Shown: positions 17,473-26,975, numbered from the stretch's first letter. The stretch: 64,000 nucleotides of DNA from Streptomyces sp. PsTaAH-137 (GCF_003259365.1 NZ_QLLY01000001.1:310001-374000); one strand, 5' to 3'. Made by a program: numbers and translations. Notes: generated from the letters alone by a model not told the origin.

Positions 17473-19449
17473 GTGTACCTTCCGGCCATGCCGATACCTG
17501 CCGGACGCATCCGCCGCCTCTGGACCCTCCTCGTGGGCGCGGCCGCCGCGGCCCTGCTCGCCGTGCTCGTCGCCCCGGCCGGGGCCGTGGCCCGTGCGGC
17601 CGCGCCGACCGAGTCGCAGCCCGTCTACTCCTACGAGAACGCCGTCCGCGAGTCCGTCTGGGTCGACACCCGGCTCGACGGCGACGGCGACGGCAGGACC
17701 GACCGCGTCGCCGTCGACATCGTCCGCCCCCGGGAAGCGGCCGCGCAGGGCCGCAAAGTGCCCGTGATCATGGACGCGAGCCCGTACTACTCCTGCTGCG
17801 GGCGCGGCAACGAGAGCCAGCTGAAGACGTACGACGCGAACGGCGACATCGTGCAGATGCCGCTCTACTACGACAACTACTTCGTCCCGCGCGGCTACGC
17901 CTTCGTCGGCGTCGACCTCGCCGGCACCAACCGCTCCGACGGCTGCGTCGACGTCGGCGGCCGCTCCGACGTCCAGTCCGCCAAGGCCGTCGTCGACTGG
18001 CTCAACGGCCGCGCCAAGGGCTACACCACGCGGTCCGGCACCGAACGCGCGAAGGCCACCTGGACCAACGGCCGTACCGGCATGATCGGCAAGAGCTACG
18101 ACGCCACCGTCGCCAACGGCGTCGCCGCGACCGGCGTCGAGGGCCTGGAGACCATCGTCCCCATCGGCGGCATCTCCTCCTGGTACGACTACTACTTCCA
18201 GCAGGGCGCCCCGCTCTACGACTCCGGCCCCGACTGGCTGTCCGACTACGTGGAGAGCCCGGACGCCCGCGCCCGCTGCGCCGCCGTCCAGCAGCGGCTG
18301 GTCGACGAAGCACCGCGCAGCGGCGACTGGTCCTCGCTGTGGCAGGAGCGCGACTACGTCAAGGACGCCGCCGAGGTGAAGGCCAGCGTCTTCGTCGTGC
18401 ACGGCATGCAGGACCTCAACGTCCGCGCCAAGCACTTCGGCCAGTGGTGGGACGCGCTCGCGAAGCACGGCGTCGAGCGGAAGATCTGGCTGTCGCAGAC
18501 CGGGCACGTCGACCCGTTCGACTTCCGCCGCGCCGACTGGGTCGACACCCTGCACCGCTGGTTCGACCACGAACTCCTCGGCCTGCGCAACGGCATCGAC
18601 CGCGCACCGATGGCCGACATCGAGCGCACCCCCGACCACTGGACCACCGACACGGTGTGGCCGCCGCGCACGACACGGACCACCGCCCTGCGGCCCGCCC
18701 GGGGTGCTACGCCCGGCGTCGGCACCCTGAGCCTGAAGCCGGGGACCGGCACCGAGCGGTTCACCGACGACCCGTCCCTCGATGAGTCCGACTGGGCCGA
18801 GCGGATCGACACCTCGACCCCGGGCAAGGCCGGCTTCATCAGCCGCCCGCTCGGCAAGGACCTGCGGCTCTCCGGCTCCTCGACGGTGACGGTCACCGCG
18901 ACGCCGACCACGGCCACCGCCCATCTGTCCGCCGTCCTGGTCGACCTCGGCCCGGCCACCGTCCGCGACTACGGCGCGGCCGGCGAAGGCATCAGGACAC
19001 TCACCGACCGCAGCTGCTGGGGGCCGAGCACGACCGGCGACAGTTCCTGCTTCAAGAACACCGAGGCCGTCACCGCCGACGTGGGCTCGACCGTGTTCAG
19101 CCGGGGCTGGGCCGACCTCGGCACCTCCGCCGACCCCGGCCGGGGCCGCCCGCTCACCCCGGGCAAGGCCTACCCCCTCACGATCTCCCTGGCCGCCAGT
19201 GACCACGTCGTGCCCGCCGGGCACCGGCTCGCCCTGATCGTCGCGGGCACCGACAAGGACCTCATCGACCCTGCGTCCACCCGGCCGACCCTCACCCTCG
19301 ACCTGTCCCGCACCGTGGCCCGCGTCCCCGTCGTCGGCGGCGCCGGCGCCTTCGCGGCCGCCACGGCCGAGGCGGCCACGCCTCGCCCGTCCGCCGCCGA
19401 CGGCGTGCGCCCGGCGAGCCCGCACCGCCCCGTCCCGGCAGGCGAGTGA
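17473..19449 (+). CDS. Secreted Xaa-Pro dipeptidyl-peptidase / CocE-type serine hydrolase
   Basis: 658 aa. The GTG at 17473 has gggag 7 nt upstream; the ATG at 17488 does not. A signal peptide is present (GRIRRLWTLLVGAAAAALLA, cleavage near residue 43). The alpha/beta hydrolase triad is visible: S208 in GMIGKSYDAT, D314 in HGMQDLNVR, and H345 in SQTGHVDPF. The second half is the beta-rich 'jelly-roll' domain of X-Pro peptidases (from about residue 410). The enzyme would cleave dipeptides ending in proline from exported peptides. It is followed after 3 nt by an M14 carboxypeptidase, forming a secreted peptide-degrading pair. Confidence 0.9.
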   Translation: MYLPAMPIPAGRIRRLWTLLVGAAAAALLAVLVAPAGAVARAAAPTESQPVYSYENAVRESVWVDTRLDGDGDGRTDRVAVDIVRPREAAAQGRKVPVIMDASPYYSCCGRGNESQLKTYDANGDIVQMPLYYDNYFVPRGYAFVGVDLAGTNRSDGCVDVGGRSDVQSAKAVVDWLNGRAKGYTTRSGTERAKATWTNGRTGMIGKSYDATVANGVAATGVEGLETIVPIGGISSWYDYYFQQGAPLYDSGPDWLSDYVESPDARARCAAVQQRLVDEAPRSGDWSSLWQERDYVKDAAEVKASVFVVHGMQDLNVRAKHFGQWWDALAKHGVERKIWLSQTGHVDPFDFRRADWVDTLHRWFDHELLGLRNGIDRAPMADIERTPDHWTTDTVWPPRTTRTTALRPARGATPGVGTLSLKPGTGTERFTDDPSLDESDWAERIDTSTPGKAGFISRPLGKDLRLSGSSTVTVTATPTTATAHLSAVLVDLGPATVRDYGAAGEGIRTLTDRSCWGPSTTGDSSCFKNTEAVTADVGSTVFSRGWADLGTSADPGRGRPLTPGKAYPLTISLAASDHVVPAGHRLALIVAGTDKDLIDPASTRPTLTLDLSRTVARVPVVGGAGAFAAATAEAATPRPSAADGVRPASPHRPVPAGE

Positions 19450-19452
19450 CCG

Positions 19453-20745
19453 ATGAAGGCCCACCGCCGCGGACTCACCGTCGCCCTCGCCACCGCGGCC
19501 CTCGCCGCACCCCTGGTGACGGTGGTCCCGGCGCGCGCCACCGCCCCGTTCCCCCGCACCGGCTTCGAGCGGACGCACGGCGCCCACTGGACCGGCCAGT
19601 CCGAGGAACAGAAGCTGCTCGCCGCCGTGGACCGGGCGTCCGACCGCGTCACCGTCACCCGCATCGGCACCACCGCACAGGGCCGCCCGCTCCAGCTGGT
19701 CCGCGTCGGCGCCCGGCGTACCGCCACCACCACCGTGCTGCTCGTCTGCGGCCAGCACGGCGACGAACCCGCCGGGCGCGAGGCGTGCCTCACCACCGTG
19801 CGCGACCTCGCCCGGGCCACGGACCGGGCGACGACACGCCTCCTGTCCCGCACCACCCTGCTCGTCGTGCCCACCGCCAACCCCGACGGGCGCGCCGCCG
19901 ACACCCGCGGCAACTCCGACGGCGTGGACGTCAACCGCGACCACCTCGCCCTGAGGACGGCCGAGGCCCGCGCCATGGCGGCGGTCATCCGCGACCGGCG
20001 GCCCGACGTCATCTACGACCTGCACGAGTACCGCGCCACCCCGGAGTACTACGACAAGGACCTCTTCGACCTCTGGCCCCGCAACCTCAATACCGCGCCC
20101 GCCGTGCACGACGCGGCCGTAACTCTGTCCGAGCGTCACGTCCGCCCGGCCGCCGACGACGCCGGGTACTCCACGGGCACGTACGGCATCCGGACCGACC
20201 CCGTCACCGGCGACCCGGTCAAGCAGACCGCGGGCGACGGCCAGGAACGCATCCTGCGCAACCTGTCCGGCGTCAAACACGCCCTCGGCCTGCTCGTCGA
20301 GAGCCGCGTCGACCCCGGCAGCCCGGCGGAGTCGGCCGACGAGGCGCTGAACAACCGGCGCCGCCGCGACTCCCAACTCGCCGCGCTGAGGGGACTCTTC
20401 GGCTTCACCGCACGGCACGCCGACACGATCCGCGCCGTGACGACGGCCGCGCGCGCCGCGGGCCCGAGCGATACCGGACCCGTCTACGTCGGCGGCGCCG
20501 ACAACGCCCCGCCACAGCCCGCCGAGACCATCCAGGACCTGCCCTGCGGCTACCGCCTCAACCCCGCGCAATACGCCGAGTACAAGGACGAGTTGGCGCT
20601 GCACGGGATCCGCGTACGGGCGTCGGGGGACGGGGACGGGGTCTACGTGCCGCTGCGGCAGTCCGAGCGGGCGCTCGTGGTGCTCCTCCTCGACGCCCGC
20701 GCGCGGTACCACCTGACGGAAGGAGAGCCCGACACCAGCTGCTGA
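19453..20745 (+). CDS. Secreted M14-family zinc carboxypeptidase
   Basis: 430 aa with a signal peptide ([23 protein letters not shown] at about 27-29). The zinc ligands are H102 and E105 (GQHGDEPAG) and H191 (DLHEYRA). NPDGR (143-147) holds the substrate-binding Arg, and E284 in LVESRVD is the likely catalytic Glu. The protein therefore trims C-terminal residues or acts on peptidoglycan-like peptides outside the cell. The ATG lies 3 nt after the upstream stop, so it is co-translated with the Xaa-Pro peptidase. The short C-terminal domain (about 345-430) is not recognised. Confidence 0.88.
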   Translation: MKAHRRGLTVALATAALAAPLVTVVPARATAPFPRTGFERTHGAHWTGQSEEQKLLAAVDRASDRVTVTRIGTTAQGRPLQLVRVGARRTATTTVLLVCGQHGDEPAGREACLTTVRDLARATDRATTRLLSRTTLLVVPTANPDGRAADTRGNSDGVDVNRDHLALRTAEARAMAAVIRDRRPDVIYDLHEYRATPEYYDKDLFDLWPRNLNTAPAVHDAAVTLSERHVRPAADDAGYSTGTYGIRTDPVTGDPVKQTAGDGQERILRNLSGVKHALGLLVESRVDPGSPAESADEALNNRRRRDSQLAALRGLFGFTARHADTIRAVTTAARAAGPSDTGPVYVGGADNAPPQPAETIQDLPCGYRLNPAQYAEYKDELALHGIRVRASGDGDGVYVPLRQSERALVVLLLDARARYHLTEGEPDTSC

Positions 20746-20785
20746 ACGGGCCATAGGGGGTGGTCGGTGTGGTAGGCCCTGAAGG

Positions 20786-22501
20786 GTGACAAACCCTCAG
20801 CAACCGCCCACCGGCGCATCCGGCCCCGACGAGGATCCGTCGGGCGGCCGGAGCCCCGCCACCGACCGGATCGTGTTCGGCGTGACGGCCGGGCTGACCC
20901 TGGCCTTCGTGGTCTGGGGCTCGGTCGCCACCGACAACCTCGAAAGCGTCTCCACGCACGCCCTGAACGGCTTGATCCACAACGGCGGTTGGGCGTTCAT
21001 GCTCGCCGCCTCCGCCTTCGTGGTCTTCGCGCTCTGGCTCGCGATCAGCCGCTACGGGAAGATCACCCTCGGCAAGGAGGGCGAGGAGCCCGAGTTCCGC
21101 ACGGTCTCCTGGGTGGCCATGATGTTCAGCGCGGGCATGGGCATCGGCCTCATGTTCTACGGGGTGAGCGAGCCGCTCGCGCACTTCACGACGCCGCCCC
21201 CGGGCACCGACCCGGCGGACGCCGCCGAGGCCATGGAGACCGCCATGGCGACCACCCTCTTCCACTGGACGCTGCACCCCTGGGCGATCTACGCGGTGGT
21301 CGGCCTCGCCATCGCCTACTCCACCTTCCGCAGGCGCCGCCGCCAGACCATCTCCTCCGTCTTCGTGCCGCTCATCGGCGAGGAGCGGGCCCACGGCGCC
21401 TGGGGCCGGGTCATCGACATCATCGCGATCTTCGCGACGCTGTTCGGCTCGGCGGCCTCCCTCGGGCTCGGAGCGCTCCAGATCGGCTCCGGCTTCGAGG
21501 TGCTGAACTGGATGGACAAGACGAGCACGACCCTCCTCGTGGTGATCATCGCGGTCCTGACGGTCGCCTTCGTCGCGTCCGCCGTCTCGGGTGTCGAGAA
21601 GGGCATCCAGTGGCTGTCGAACACCAACATGGTGCTCGCGCTGATCCTCGCGGTCTTCGTCTTCGTCGCGGGCCCCACCATCATCGTCCTGGACCTGCTC
21701 CCCACCTCGCTCGGCGCCTACTTCGGCGAACTGCCCCAGCTCGTCGGCCGCACCGAGGCGTCCAGCGGCAAGGGCGTCGCCGACTGGCTCGGCAGCTGGA
21801 CGGTCTTCTACTGGGCGTGGTGGATCTCCTGGACGCCCTTCGTCGGCATGTTCATCGCGCGCATCAGCCGCGGCCGCACCATCCGCCAGTTCGTCGGCGG
21901 CGTGATCCTGGTCCCGTCGACGGTCAGCCTGATCTGGTTCGCGATCTTCGGCGGTACGGCGATGAAGATGAAGGAGCACGGTCAGCTGGGCGGCGCCGAC
22001 ACCCCGGAGGCCCAGCTCTTCGGGGTCCTGCACGAGTTCCCGATCGCCACGGCGTCCAGCATCCTCGTGATGATCCTGGTGGGCATCTTCTTCGTGTCCG
22101 GCGCGGACGCCGCCTCGATCGTCATGGGCACGCTGTCCCAGAAGGGCGCCCTCGAACCCGGCCGGTTCGTCGTCATCTTCTGGGGCGTGGTGACCGGCGC
22201 GGTGGCGGCGGTGATGCTGCTCATCGGCGGCGGCTCCGACAACGCGCTCACCGGGCTCCAGAACCTCACGATCCTCGTCGCGGCCCCCTTCACCCTGGTC
22301 ATGATCGGCATGTGCGTCGCCCTGATGCGCGACCTGCGCCAGGACCCGCTCATCGTGCGCGGTGACATGGGCATCGAGGTCGTCGAGGCGGCGGTCGTCG
22401 CCGGACACGAGAAGTACGGCGGCGAGTTCGAGATCCGGATCGGCCCCGGCGACGGCCTGGAGACCTCGGGCGACCCCATCGGCGACCACGGGAACGAGTA
22501 G
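20786..22501 (+). CDS. BCCT-family betaine/choline/carnitine transporter
   Basis: 571 aa, typical of the family, with 12 membrane segments expected. Family motifs are GMGIGLMFYGVSEPLAHF, and WAWWISWTPFVGMFIARISR followed by GRTIRQF, which build the sodium and trimethylammonium sites. It takes up compatible solutes such as glycine betaine, mostly for osmotic protection. Only gaaggg directly abutting the GTG at 20786 is visible, so the exact start is uncertain. The C-terminal tail (about 60 residues, RGDMGIEVVEAAVVAGHEKYG onward) is hydrophilic and may regulate transport. Confidence 0.9.
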   Translation: MTNPQQPPTGASGPDEDPSGGRSPATDRIVFGVTAGLTLAFVVWGSVATDNLESVSTHALNGLIHNGGWAFMLAASAFVVFALWLAISRYGKITLGKEGEEPEFRTVSWVAMMFSAGMGIGLMFYGVSEPLAHFTTPPPGTDPADAAEAMETAMATTLFHWTLHPWAIYAVVGLAIAYSTFRRRRRQTISSVFVPLIGEERAHGAWGRVIDIIAIFATLFGSAASLGLGALQIGSGFEVLNWMDKTSTTLLVVIIAVLTVAFVASAVSGVEKGIQWLSNTNMVLALILAVFVFVAGPTIIVLDLLPTSLGAYFGELPQLVGRTEASSGKGVADWLGSWTVFYWAWWISWTPFVGMFIARISRGRTIRQFVGGVILVPSTVSLIWFAIFGGTAMKMKEHGQLGGADTPEAQLFGVLHEFPIATASSILVMILVGIFFVSGADAASIVMGTLSQKGALEPGRFVVIFWGVVTGAVAAVMLLIGGGSDNALTGLQNLTILVAAPFTLVMIGMCVALMRDLRQDPLIVRGDMGIEVVEAAVVAGHEKYGGEFEIRIGPGDGLETSGDPIGDHGNE

Positions 22502-22539
22502 GCCTCCGGGCGGGGCGCGGCCGTGGTCCACTCCGCGTC

Positions 22540-23184
22540 ATGCCCCTGCTGCTTCTGGACCTCGACAACACGCTGATCGACCGGGACGCCGCCTTCCGCT
22601 CCGCGATGGCGGCGTTCCTGGCCGAACACGGCCTGCCCGCCGGGGACCTGGCGTGGATCATGGCGGTCGACGACGACGGCTACGCGGCGCGCCCGGCCGT
22701 CGCGTCGGCCCTGACCCGCCGCTACCGGGACCAGGTGTCACCCGCCGCTGTCCAGGACGTGCTCGACCGAGGTGCGGCGGACCGCGTCACCCTCGCCGAC
22801 CCGGTCCGCGCCGCGCTCGTCGCGACGACCCGGGCCGGCTGGACCCCGGTCGTCGTCACCAACGGCCGCACCGCCCAGCAGACCCGGAAGATCCGCCGCA
22901 CCGGCCTCGACACCCTGGTCGACGGCTGGACCATCTCCGAGGCCGTGGGCCACAAGAAACCGGACCCCGAGATCTTCCACGCGGCGGCCGCGGGCCGCTC
23001 CCTGCGATCGGCCTGGATGGTGGGCGACGCGGCCCACGCCGACATCGCGGGCGGCCACGCGCTCGGGCTGCGCACGGCATGGCTGGCGCGCGGCCGCGCC
23101 TGGCGGGAGCGGGAGTACGCGCCCACGCACGTCGCGGAGGGCGTCGTGGCGGCACTGGAGCACGTGGTGGGGGAGGGGCACTGA
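22540..23184 (+). CDS. HAD-family hydrolase
   Basis: 214 aa. All four HAD motifs are present: nucleophile D7 and acid D9 in LLDLDNTLID, the motif II Thr in PVVVTNGR, Lys in GHKKPDPEIF, and the motif IV acid in AWMVGDAAHADIAGG. The cap inserted after motif I is helical. Members dephosphorylate small phosphometabolites; the substrate cannot be named. Monocistronic by its spacing, and converging on an oxidase gene 16 nt downstream. Confidence 0.88.
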   Translation: MPLLLLDLDNTLIDRDAAFRSAMAAFLAEHGLPAGDLAWIMAVDDDGYAARPAVASALTRRYRDQVSPAAVQDVLDRGAADRVTLADPVRAALVATTRAGWTPVVVTNGRTAQQTRKIRRTGLDTLVDGWTISEAVGHKKPDPEIFHAAAAGRSLRSAWMVGDAAHADIAGGHALGLRTAWLARGRAWREREYAPTHVAEGVVAALEHVVGEGH

Positions 23185-23200
23185 GGCGCGTCCTCCTCGG

Positions 23201-24145
23201 TCAGCCCGCCCCGACCAGCCCCGCCGCCTCCTCCGCGCACCCCCACGCGACGGTCACCCCGGCTCCGCCGTGCCCGTAGTTGTGCACCAACACCCGCCCC
23301 GCACCGTCGACTTCACGCTCGATGCGCACCGCCGGGCGCGCCGGACGCAGGCCCACCCGGTGCTCGACCACCCGGGCCCCCGTGATCTCCGGACGCACCG
23401 CCGCGCACCGCCGCACGATCCCCTCCGCGACCGCGGGATCCGGGGCCAGGGACCAGTCGTCCTCCTGCGCCGTGCCGCCGAGCAGCAGCCGCCCGCCCGG
23501 CTGCGGGAAGAAGTACGTCGTGGCGTCCGACGCCTCGTCGGCCGAGGTGAACCACGTGTGCACGCCCGGGTTCTCCACGACCACCAGCTGCCCGCGCACC
23601 GGCCGCAGCGACGCGTCCGGCACCAGCTCCCGCGCCCCGAGCCCCGTGCAGTTCACGACCGCGCCGGCCGCCGCCACGGCCTCGTCGAGGGAGCGCACCT
23701 CGCGCCGCTCCACCTCCACCCCTGCCTTCGCCAACTCACCCCGCAGCCAGGCCAGATGGACCGGCATGTCGATCAGTGGAAGCCGCGCCGCAAGTCCCTC
23801 GGGGGTCTCCCGCAGCTCCGCCACCTCACCGGCCCACGCCCCCAGACCGGCAAGCCGGACACCCTGGTGTACGCCCTCGACCATCCGTACGCCGGTCTCG
23901 TCCGGGCGGCCCGCCCAGTCCACGTAGCGCCGCAGCGACCGCAGCGACCACGGGCCGACCCGCTCCACCGGGTCGATCCGGTACGGCCACCACAGGGCGC
24001 CCGCAACGGCCGAGGTGGTGCGCTCGGCGAGGTCCCGCGACCACACCCGCACCCGCCGCCCGGCCCGCGCGAGCACCAGCGCGGTGGACATCCCTATGAC
24101 CCCGCCGCCCACCACGATCACGTCACCGTTCACATCACTGTTCAC
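23201..24145 (-). CDS. FAD-dependent D-amino-acid oxidase
   Basis: 314 aa, the usual size of DAAO. The N-terminal FAD-binding motif is VIVVGGGVIGMSTALVLA, and the family signature near the end is VHNYGHGGAGVTVAWGCAEE. In between are AGALWWPYR, RMVEGVHQGV and GLRPARPAVRIE, where Arg binds the substrate carboxylate. It would oxidise D-amino acids to 2-oxo acids with release of ammonia and hydrogen peroxide. Bacterial DAAOs are used for D-amino-acid catabolism, plausible beside peptidases that attack D-amino-acid-containing material, though no direct link is shown. Confidence 0.88.
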   Translation of the reverse strand: MNSDVNGDVIVVGGGVIGMSTALVLARAGRRVRVWSRDLAERTTSAVAGALWWPYRIDPVERVGPWSLRSLRRYVDWAGRPDETGVRMVEGVHQGVRLAGLGAWAGEVAELRETPEGLAARLPLIDMPVHLAWLRGELAKAGVEVERREVRSLDEAVAAAGAVVNCTGLGARELVPDASLRPVRGQLVVVENPGVHTWFTSADEASDATTYFFPQPGGRLLLGGTAQEDDWSLAPDPAVAEGIVRRCAAVRPEITGARVVEHRVGLRPARPAVRIEREVDGAGRVLVHNYGHGGAGVTVAWGCAEEAAGLVGAG

Positions 24146-24211
24146 GCCGGGACGGTAGCGGAATGGCCCATGCCGCGCTCAACACCGCTGCCGGGTGGGG
24201 ATACTCACAGC

Positions 24212-25240
24212 ATGTCTGCCGAGTACGCGACCTTCGGCCTCGCCCCGGCGATGCGCGCCGGGGGAGTCCTGGCCAACGGTGACTACCAGGTCCACCGGGA
24301 CTTCCTGGATTTCATCGTGGACGGCCGCCCGCTGCTGTTCCAGCTCTCCGACCTCGACGCGGTCTCTCCGCTGGCCGCCGACATCCCGCCCGCCATCTTC
24401 ACCGACCACGTCAGAAGCCTCCTCCTGGAGGCCGGCGCACCGCTGGCCGAAGGGCGGTACATCATCTACGGCTGCCCCGAGTGCGAGGGCCTGGAGTGCG
24501 GAGCCGTCACCGCCGTCATCGAGCGGGCCCCCGACGATCAGGACGACTATGTGTGGCGCGATTTCGCCTGGCAGACCGACGAGCGGGTCGACCTGGAGCT
24601 CAACGGCTACCACGGGATAGGCCCGTTCCGCTTCCGGGGCGACGAGTACCGCACCGCGCTCGGCGCCCTGCTCGACGGCGCCGCGGGCACCCGCCGCCGG
24701 GTCCTGCTCATCGGCGCCCGCGTCGCCGTCCTCGCCAGACTGGCCGCCGCCCTGCGCACCATCGGCATCGGCGCGGACATCACCCAGGACGCGACCGGGG
24801 TCCCCCCGGAGGAACTGCGCGGCTACGGAGCGGTCGCCTTCGGCCGCGCCGTCGGCGAGGCCCAACGGGACGCCGTCCGCGCCGAGTTCGACCGCGCCGG
24901 GGCCGACATCGCCTACGTCGACGGGCTCGCCCCGATCGTCCCGCTCCTCGTCGCGCAGATAGAGAGCGCCCTCGACCGCAGCCCCGCGGACCGGCGCCGC
25001 CTCGCCCGGCTCGTCGCCGCCGACGGCGAAGCCGGCCTCGACGTCACCTCCACCTGCCGCGTCCAGCTCACCGCCTACCGCCTCGACCGCCTGTACCGCA
25101 CCCACGCCCACGACGTCTTCGACGCGGTCCTCGACCCCGGCCGCCACCGCATCTCCCTCGACCGGAAGGCCACCAAGGGGGAGTCCTTCCTCGTGGCCCG
25201 CACCACCGGCAGCGTGCTGGTGGCGCCGATGGCGCACTGA
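24212..25240 (+). CDS. Unknown two-part protein with CxxCxxxxC motif
   Basis: 342 aa from the ATG at 24212 (ggtgggg lies 11 nt upstream). Not recognised. The first half (about 1-145) reads GDYQVHRDFLDFIVDGRPLL, then has the cysteine motif YGCPECEGLECGAVTAVIE near residues 88-106, which could bind zinc. The second half starts with RRRVLLIGARVAVLARLAAA, a Rossmann-like strand-loop-helix, and continues with alternating strands and helices to GLAPIVPLLVAQIESAL, then a basic tail with CRVQLTAYRLDRLYR. A zinc-ribbon plus nucleotide- or receiver-like fold is a reasonable structural guess; no function is assigned. Third-position GC supports it as a real gene. Confidence 0.75.
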   Translation: MSAEYATFGLAPAMRAGGVLANGDYQVHRDFLDFIVDGRPLLFQLSDLDAVSPLAADIPPAIFTDHVRSLLLEAGAPLAEGRYIIYGCPECEGLECGAVTAVIERAPDDQDDYVWRDFAWQTDERVDLELNGYHGIGPFRFRGDEYRTALGALLDGAAGTRRRVLLIGARVAVLARLAAALRTIGIGADITQDATGVPPEELRGYGAVAFGRAVGEAQRDAVRAEFDRAGADIAYVDGLAPIVPLLVAQIESALDRSPADRRRLARLVAADGEAGLDVTSTCRVQLTAYRLDRLYRTHAHDVFDAVLDPGRHRISLDRKATKGESFLVARTTGSVLVAPMAH

Positions 25241-25294
25241 CCGGCCCCGTCGAGCCACCGATCCCCGTACGACATCGCACCGGACCGGGCCCAT

Positions 25295-25300
25295 TAGGAT
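25295..25300 (+). promoter_or_regulatory. Candidate -10 element (TAGGAT) for the ABC-F gene
   Basis: TAGGAT matches the actinomycete vegetative -10 well and ends 10 nt before the ATG at 25311, so the leader would be 4 nt or shorter. No ribosome binding site fits otherwise. The -35 region is weak. Confidence 0.35.
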
Positions 25301-25310
25301 CAACGCCCTG

Positions 25311-26948
25311 ATGACTGCCACCCTCGTAGCCAAGAACCTCGCCGCGGGCCACGGCGACCGCTCCCTGTTCGCCGGACTCGACCTCGTCGTCGCGCCCGGC
25401 GACGTGATCGGCCTCGTCGGCGCCAACGGAGCGGGGAAGTCCACCCTGCTCCGCCTGCTCGCCGGGCTCGACACCCCGGAGGAGGGCGAGCTGCTGCTCT
25501 CCCCGCCCACGGCGACGGTCGGCCACCTGCCGCAGGAGCCGGAGCGCCGCCCCGGTGAGACGATCCGCCAGTTCCTCGCCCGCCGCACCGGCGTCGCCGA
25601 GGCCCAGCGCGTCATGGACGACGCCACCCAGGGCCTGGTCGACGGGGCCCCCGGCGCCGACGACGCCTACGCGGTGAGCCTGGAGCGCTGGCTCGGCCTG
25701 GGCGGCGCCGACCTCGACGAGCGCGCCGAGGAGGTCGCGGGCCAGCTCGGCCTGCGCGTCGGCCTCGACCAGACGATGACCTCGCTCTCCGGCGGCCAGG
25801 CCGCCCGGGCGGGCCTCGCCTCGCTCCTGCTGTCCCGCTACGACGTCTTCCTCCTGGACGAGCCCACCAACGACCTCGACCTGGACGGCCTGGAGCGCCT
25901 GGAAGGGTTCGTCCGGGGACTGCGCGCCGGCACCGTCGTCGTCAGCCACGACCGCGAGTTCCTCACCCGCACGGTCACCAAGGTCCTGGAGCTCGACCTC
26001 GCCCAGCAGCAGATCAACCTCTACGGCGGCGGCTACGACGCCTACCTGGAGGAGCGCGACGTCGCCCGCCGGCACGCACGCGAGGAGTACGACGAGTACG
26101 CCGACAAGAAGGCGGCGCTCGAAGGCCGCGCCCAGATGCAGCGCTCCTGGATGGACAAGGGCGTCAAGAACGCCCGGCGCAAGGCGACCGACAACGACAA
26201 GATCGGCCGCAAGTTCCGCAGCGAGTCGAGCGAGAAGCAGGCCGCCAAGGCGCGCCAGACCCAGCGCATGATCGAGCGCCTCGACGTCGTCGACGAGCCC
26301 CGCAAGGAGTGGGAGCTGCGCATGGAGATCGCGGCCGCGCCGCGCTCCGGCGCGGTGGTCGCCTCCCTCCGCGACGCCGAACTGCGGCGTGGCGACTTCG
26401 AGTTCGGGCCGGTCACGCTCCAGATCGACTGGGCGGACCGCGTCGCGATCACCGGCGCCAACGGCTCCGGCAAGTCCACGCTGCTCGCCGCCCTCCTCGG
26501 CCGGATCCCGCTCGACGCGGGCCATGCGACGCTCGGCCAGGGCGTCGTGGTCGGCGAGGTCGACCAGGCCCGCGCGCTGTTCCACGGCCCGGAGACCCTG
26601 CTCGACGCGTTCGGCGCGGCCGTCCCCGACACCGAACCGGCCGACGTGCGCACCCTGCTCGCCAAGTTCGGCCTCAAGGCGGACCATGTGCTGCGCCCCG
26701 CGGCCACGCTCTCACCGGGCGAACGCACCCGGGCGGCGCTCGCCCTGCTCCAGGGCAGGGGCGTCAACCTCCTGGTCCTGGACGAGCCGACGAACCACCT
26801 CGACCTCCCGGCGATCGAGCAGCTCGAATCGGCCCTGGAGTCCTACCAGGGCACGCTGCTCCTGGTCACCCACGACAGGCGGATGCTCAACGCCATCACC
26901 ACGACGAGGCGGCTCGAAATGGATGCGGGGAGGCTGAGCGCCCCGTAA
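25311..26948 (+). CDS. ABC-F family ATPase
   Basis: 545 aa with two nucleotide-binding domains and no membrane segment. Walker A sites are GLVGANGAGKSTLL (about 34-47) and AITGANGSGKSTLL. Signature loops are SLSGGQAARAGLAS and LSPGERTRAALAL; Walker B is VFLLDEPTNDLDLD and LLVLDEPTNHLDLP. The linker (about 250-330) is a charged helical segment (EYDEYADKKAALEGRAQMQR) typical of the ribosome-acting ABC-F class. Members act on the ribosome in translation or antibiotic protection; which applies here is not clear. The stop codon lies in the loop of a hairpin. Confidence 0.9.
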   Translation: MTATLVAKNLAAGHGDRSLFAGLDLVVAPGDVIGLVGANGAGKSTLLRLLAGLDTPEEGELLLSPPTATVGHLPQEPERRPGETIRQFLARRTGVAEAQRVMDDATQGLVDGAPGADDAYAVSLERWLGLGGADLDERAEEVAGQLGLRVGLDQTMTSLSGGQAARAGLASLLLSRYDVFLLDEPTNDLDLDGLERLEGFVRGLRAGTVVVSHDREFLTRTVTKVLELDLAQQQINLYGGGYDAYLEERDVARRHAREEYDEYADKKAALEGRAQMQRSWMDKGVKNARRKATDNDKIGRKFRSESSEKQAAKARQTQRMIERLDVVDEPRKEWELRMEIAAAPRSGAVVASLRDAELRRGDFEFGPVTLQIDWADRVAITGANGSGKSTLLAALLGRIPLDAGHATLGQGVVVGEVDQARALFHGPETLLDAFGAAVPDTEPADVRTLLAKFGLKADHVLRPAATLSPGERTRAALALLQGRGVNLLVLDEPTNHLDLPAIEQLESALESYQGTLLLVTHDRRMLNAITTTRRLEMDAGRLSAP

Positions 26949-26955
26949 GGGGCGC
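26938..26955 (+). terminator. Hairpin whose loop contains the ABC-F stop codon
   Basis: gcgcccc (26938-26944) pairs with ggggcgc (26949-26955); the 4-nt loop gtaa holds the TAA stop. The right arm is the start of the dispersed repeat, so the repeat creates the hairpin. Terminator-like by position. Confidence 0.5.
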
Positions 26956-26975
26956 GGGGAACTGCGCGGCCAGCC
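26948..26975 (+). repeat. Dispersed GC-rich repeat, single arm (copy D)
   Basis: Core ggggcgcggggaactgcgc at 26949-26967, then ggccagcc. A short inverted remnant gcagttcccc at 26988-26997 suggests a decayed second arm. Lies between the converging ABC-F and tex genes. Confidence 0.82.

Noticed and set aside
17338..20754. A reading frame of more than 1,100 codons on the minus strand across the peptidase genes
   Set aside because: It mirrors the plus-strand peptidase genes, which have clear catalytic motifs and signal peptides. Its translation is Gly/Val/Ala/Arg-rich with no domain, an effect of GC-rich codon use.
20558..22531. A long minus-strand frame rich in Asp, His and Glu opposite the BCCT transporter
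   Set aside because: It is the antisense shadow of hydrophobic transmembrane codons; the plus strand has family motifs.
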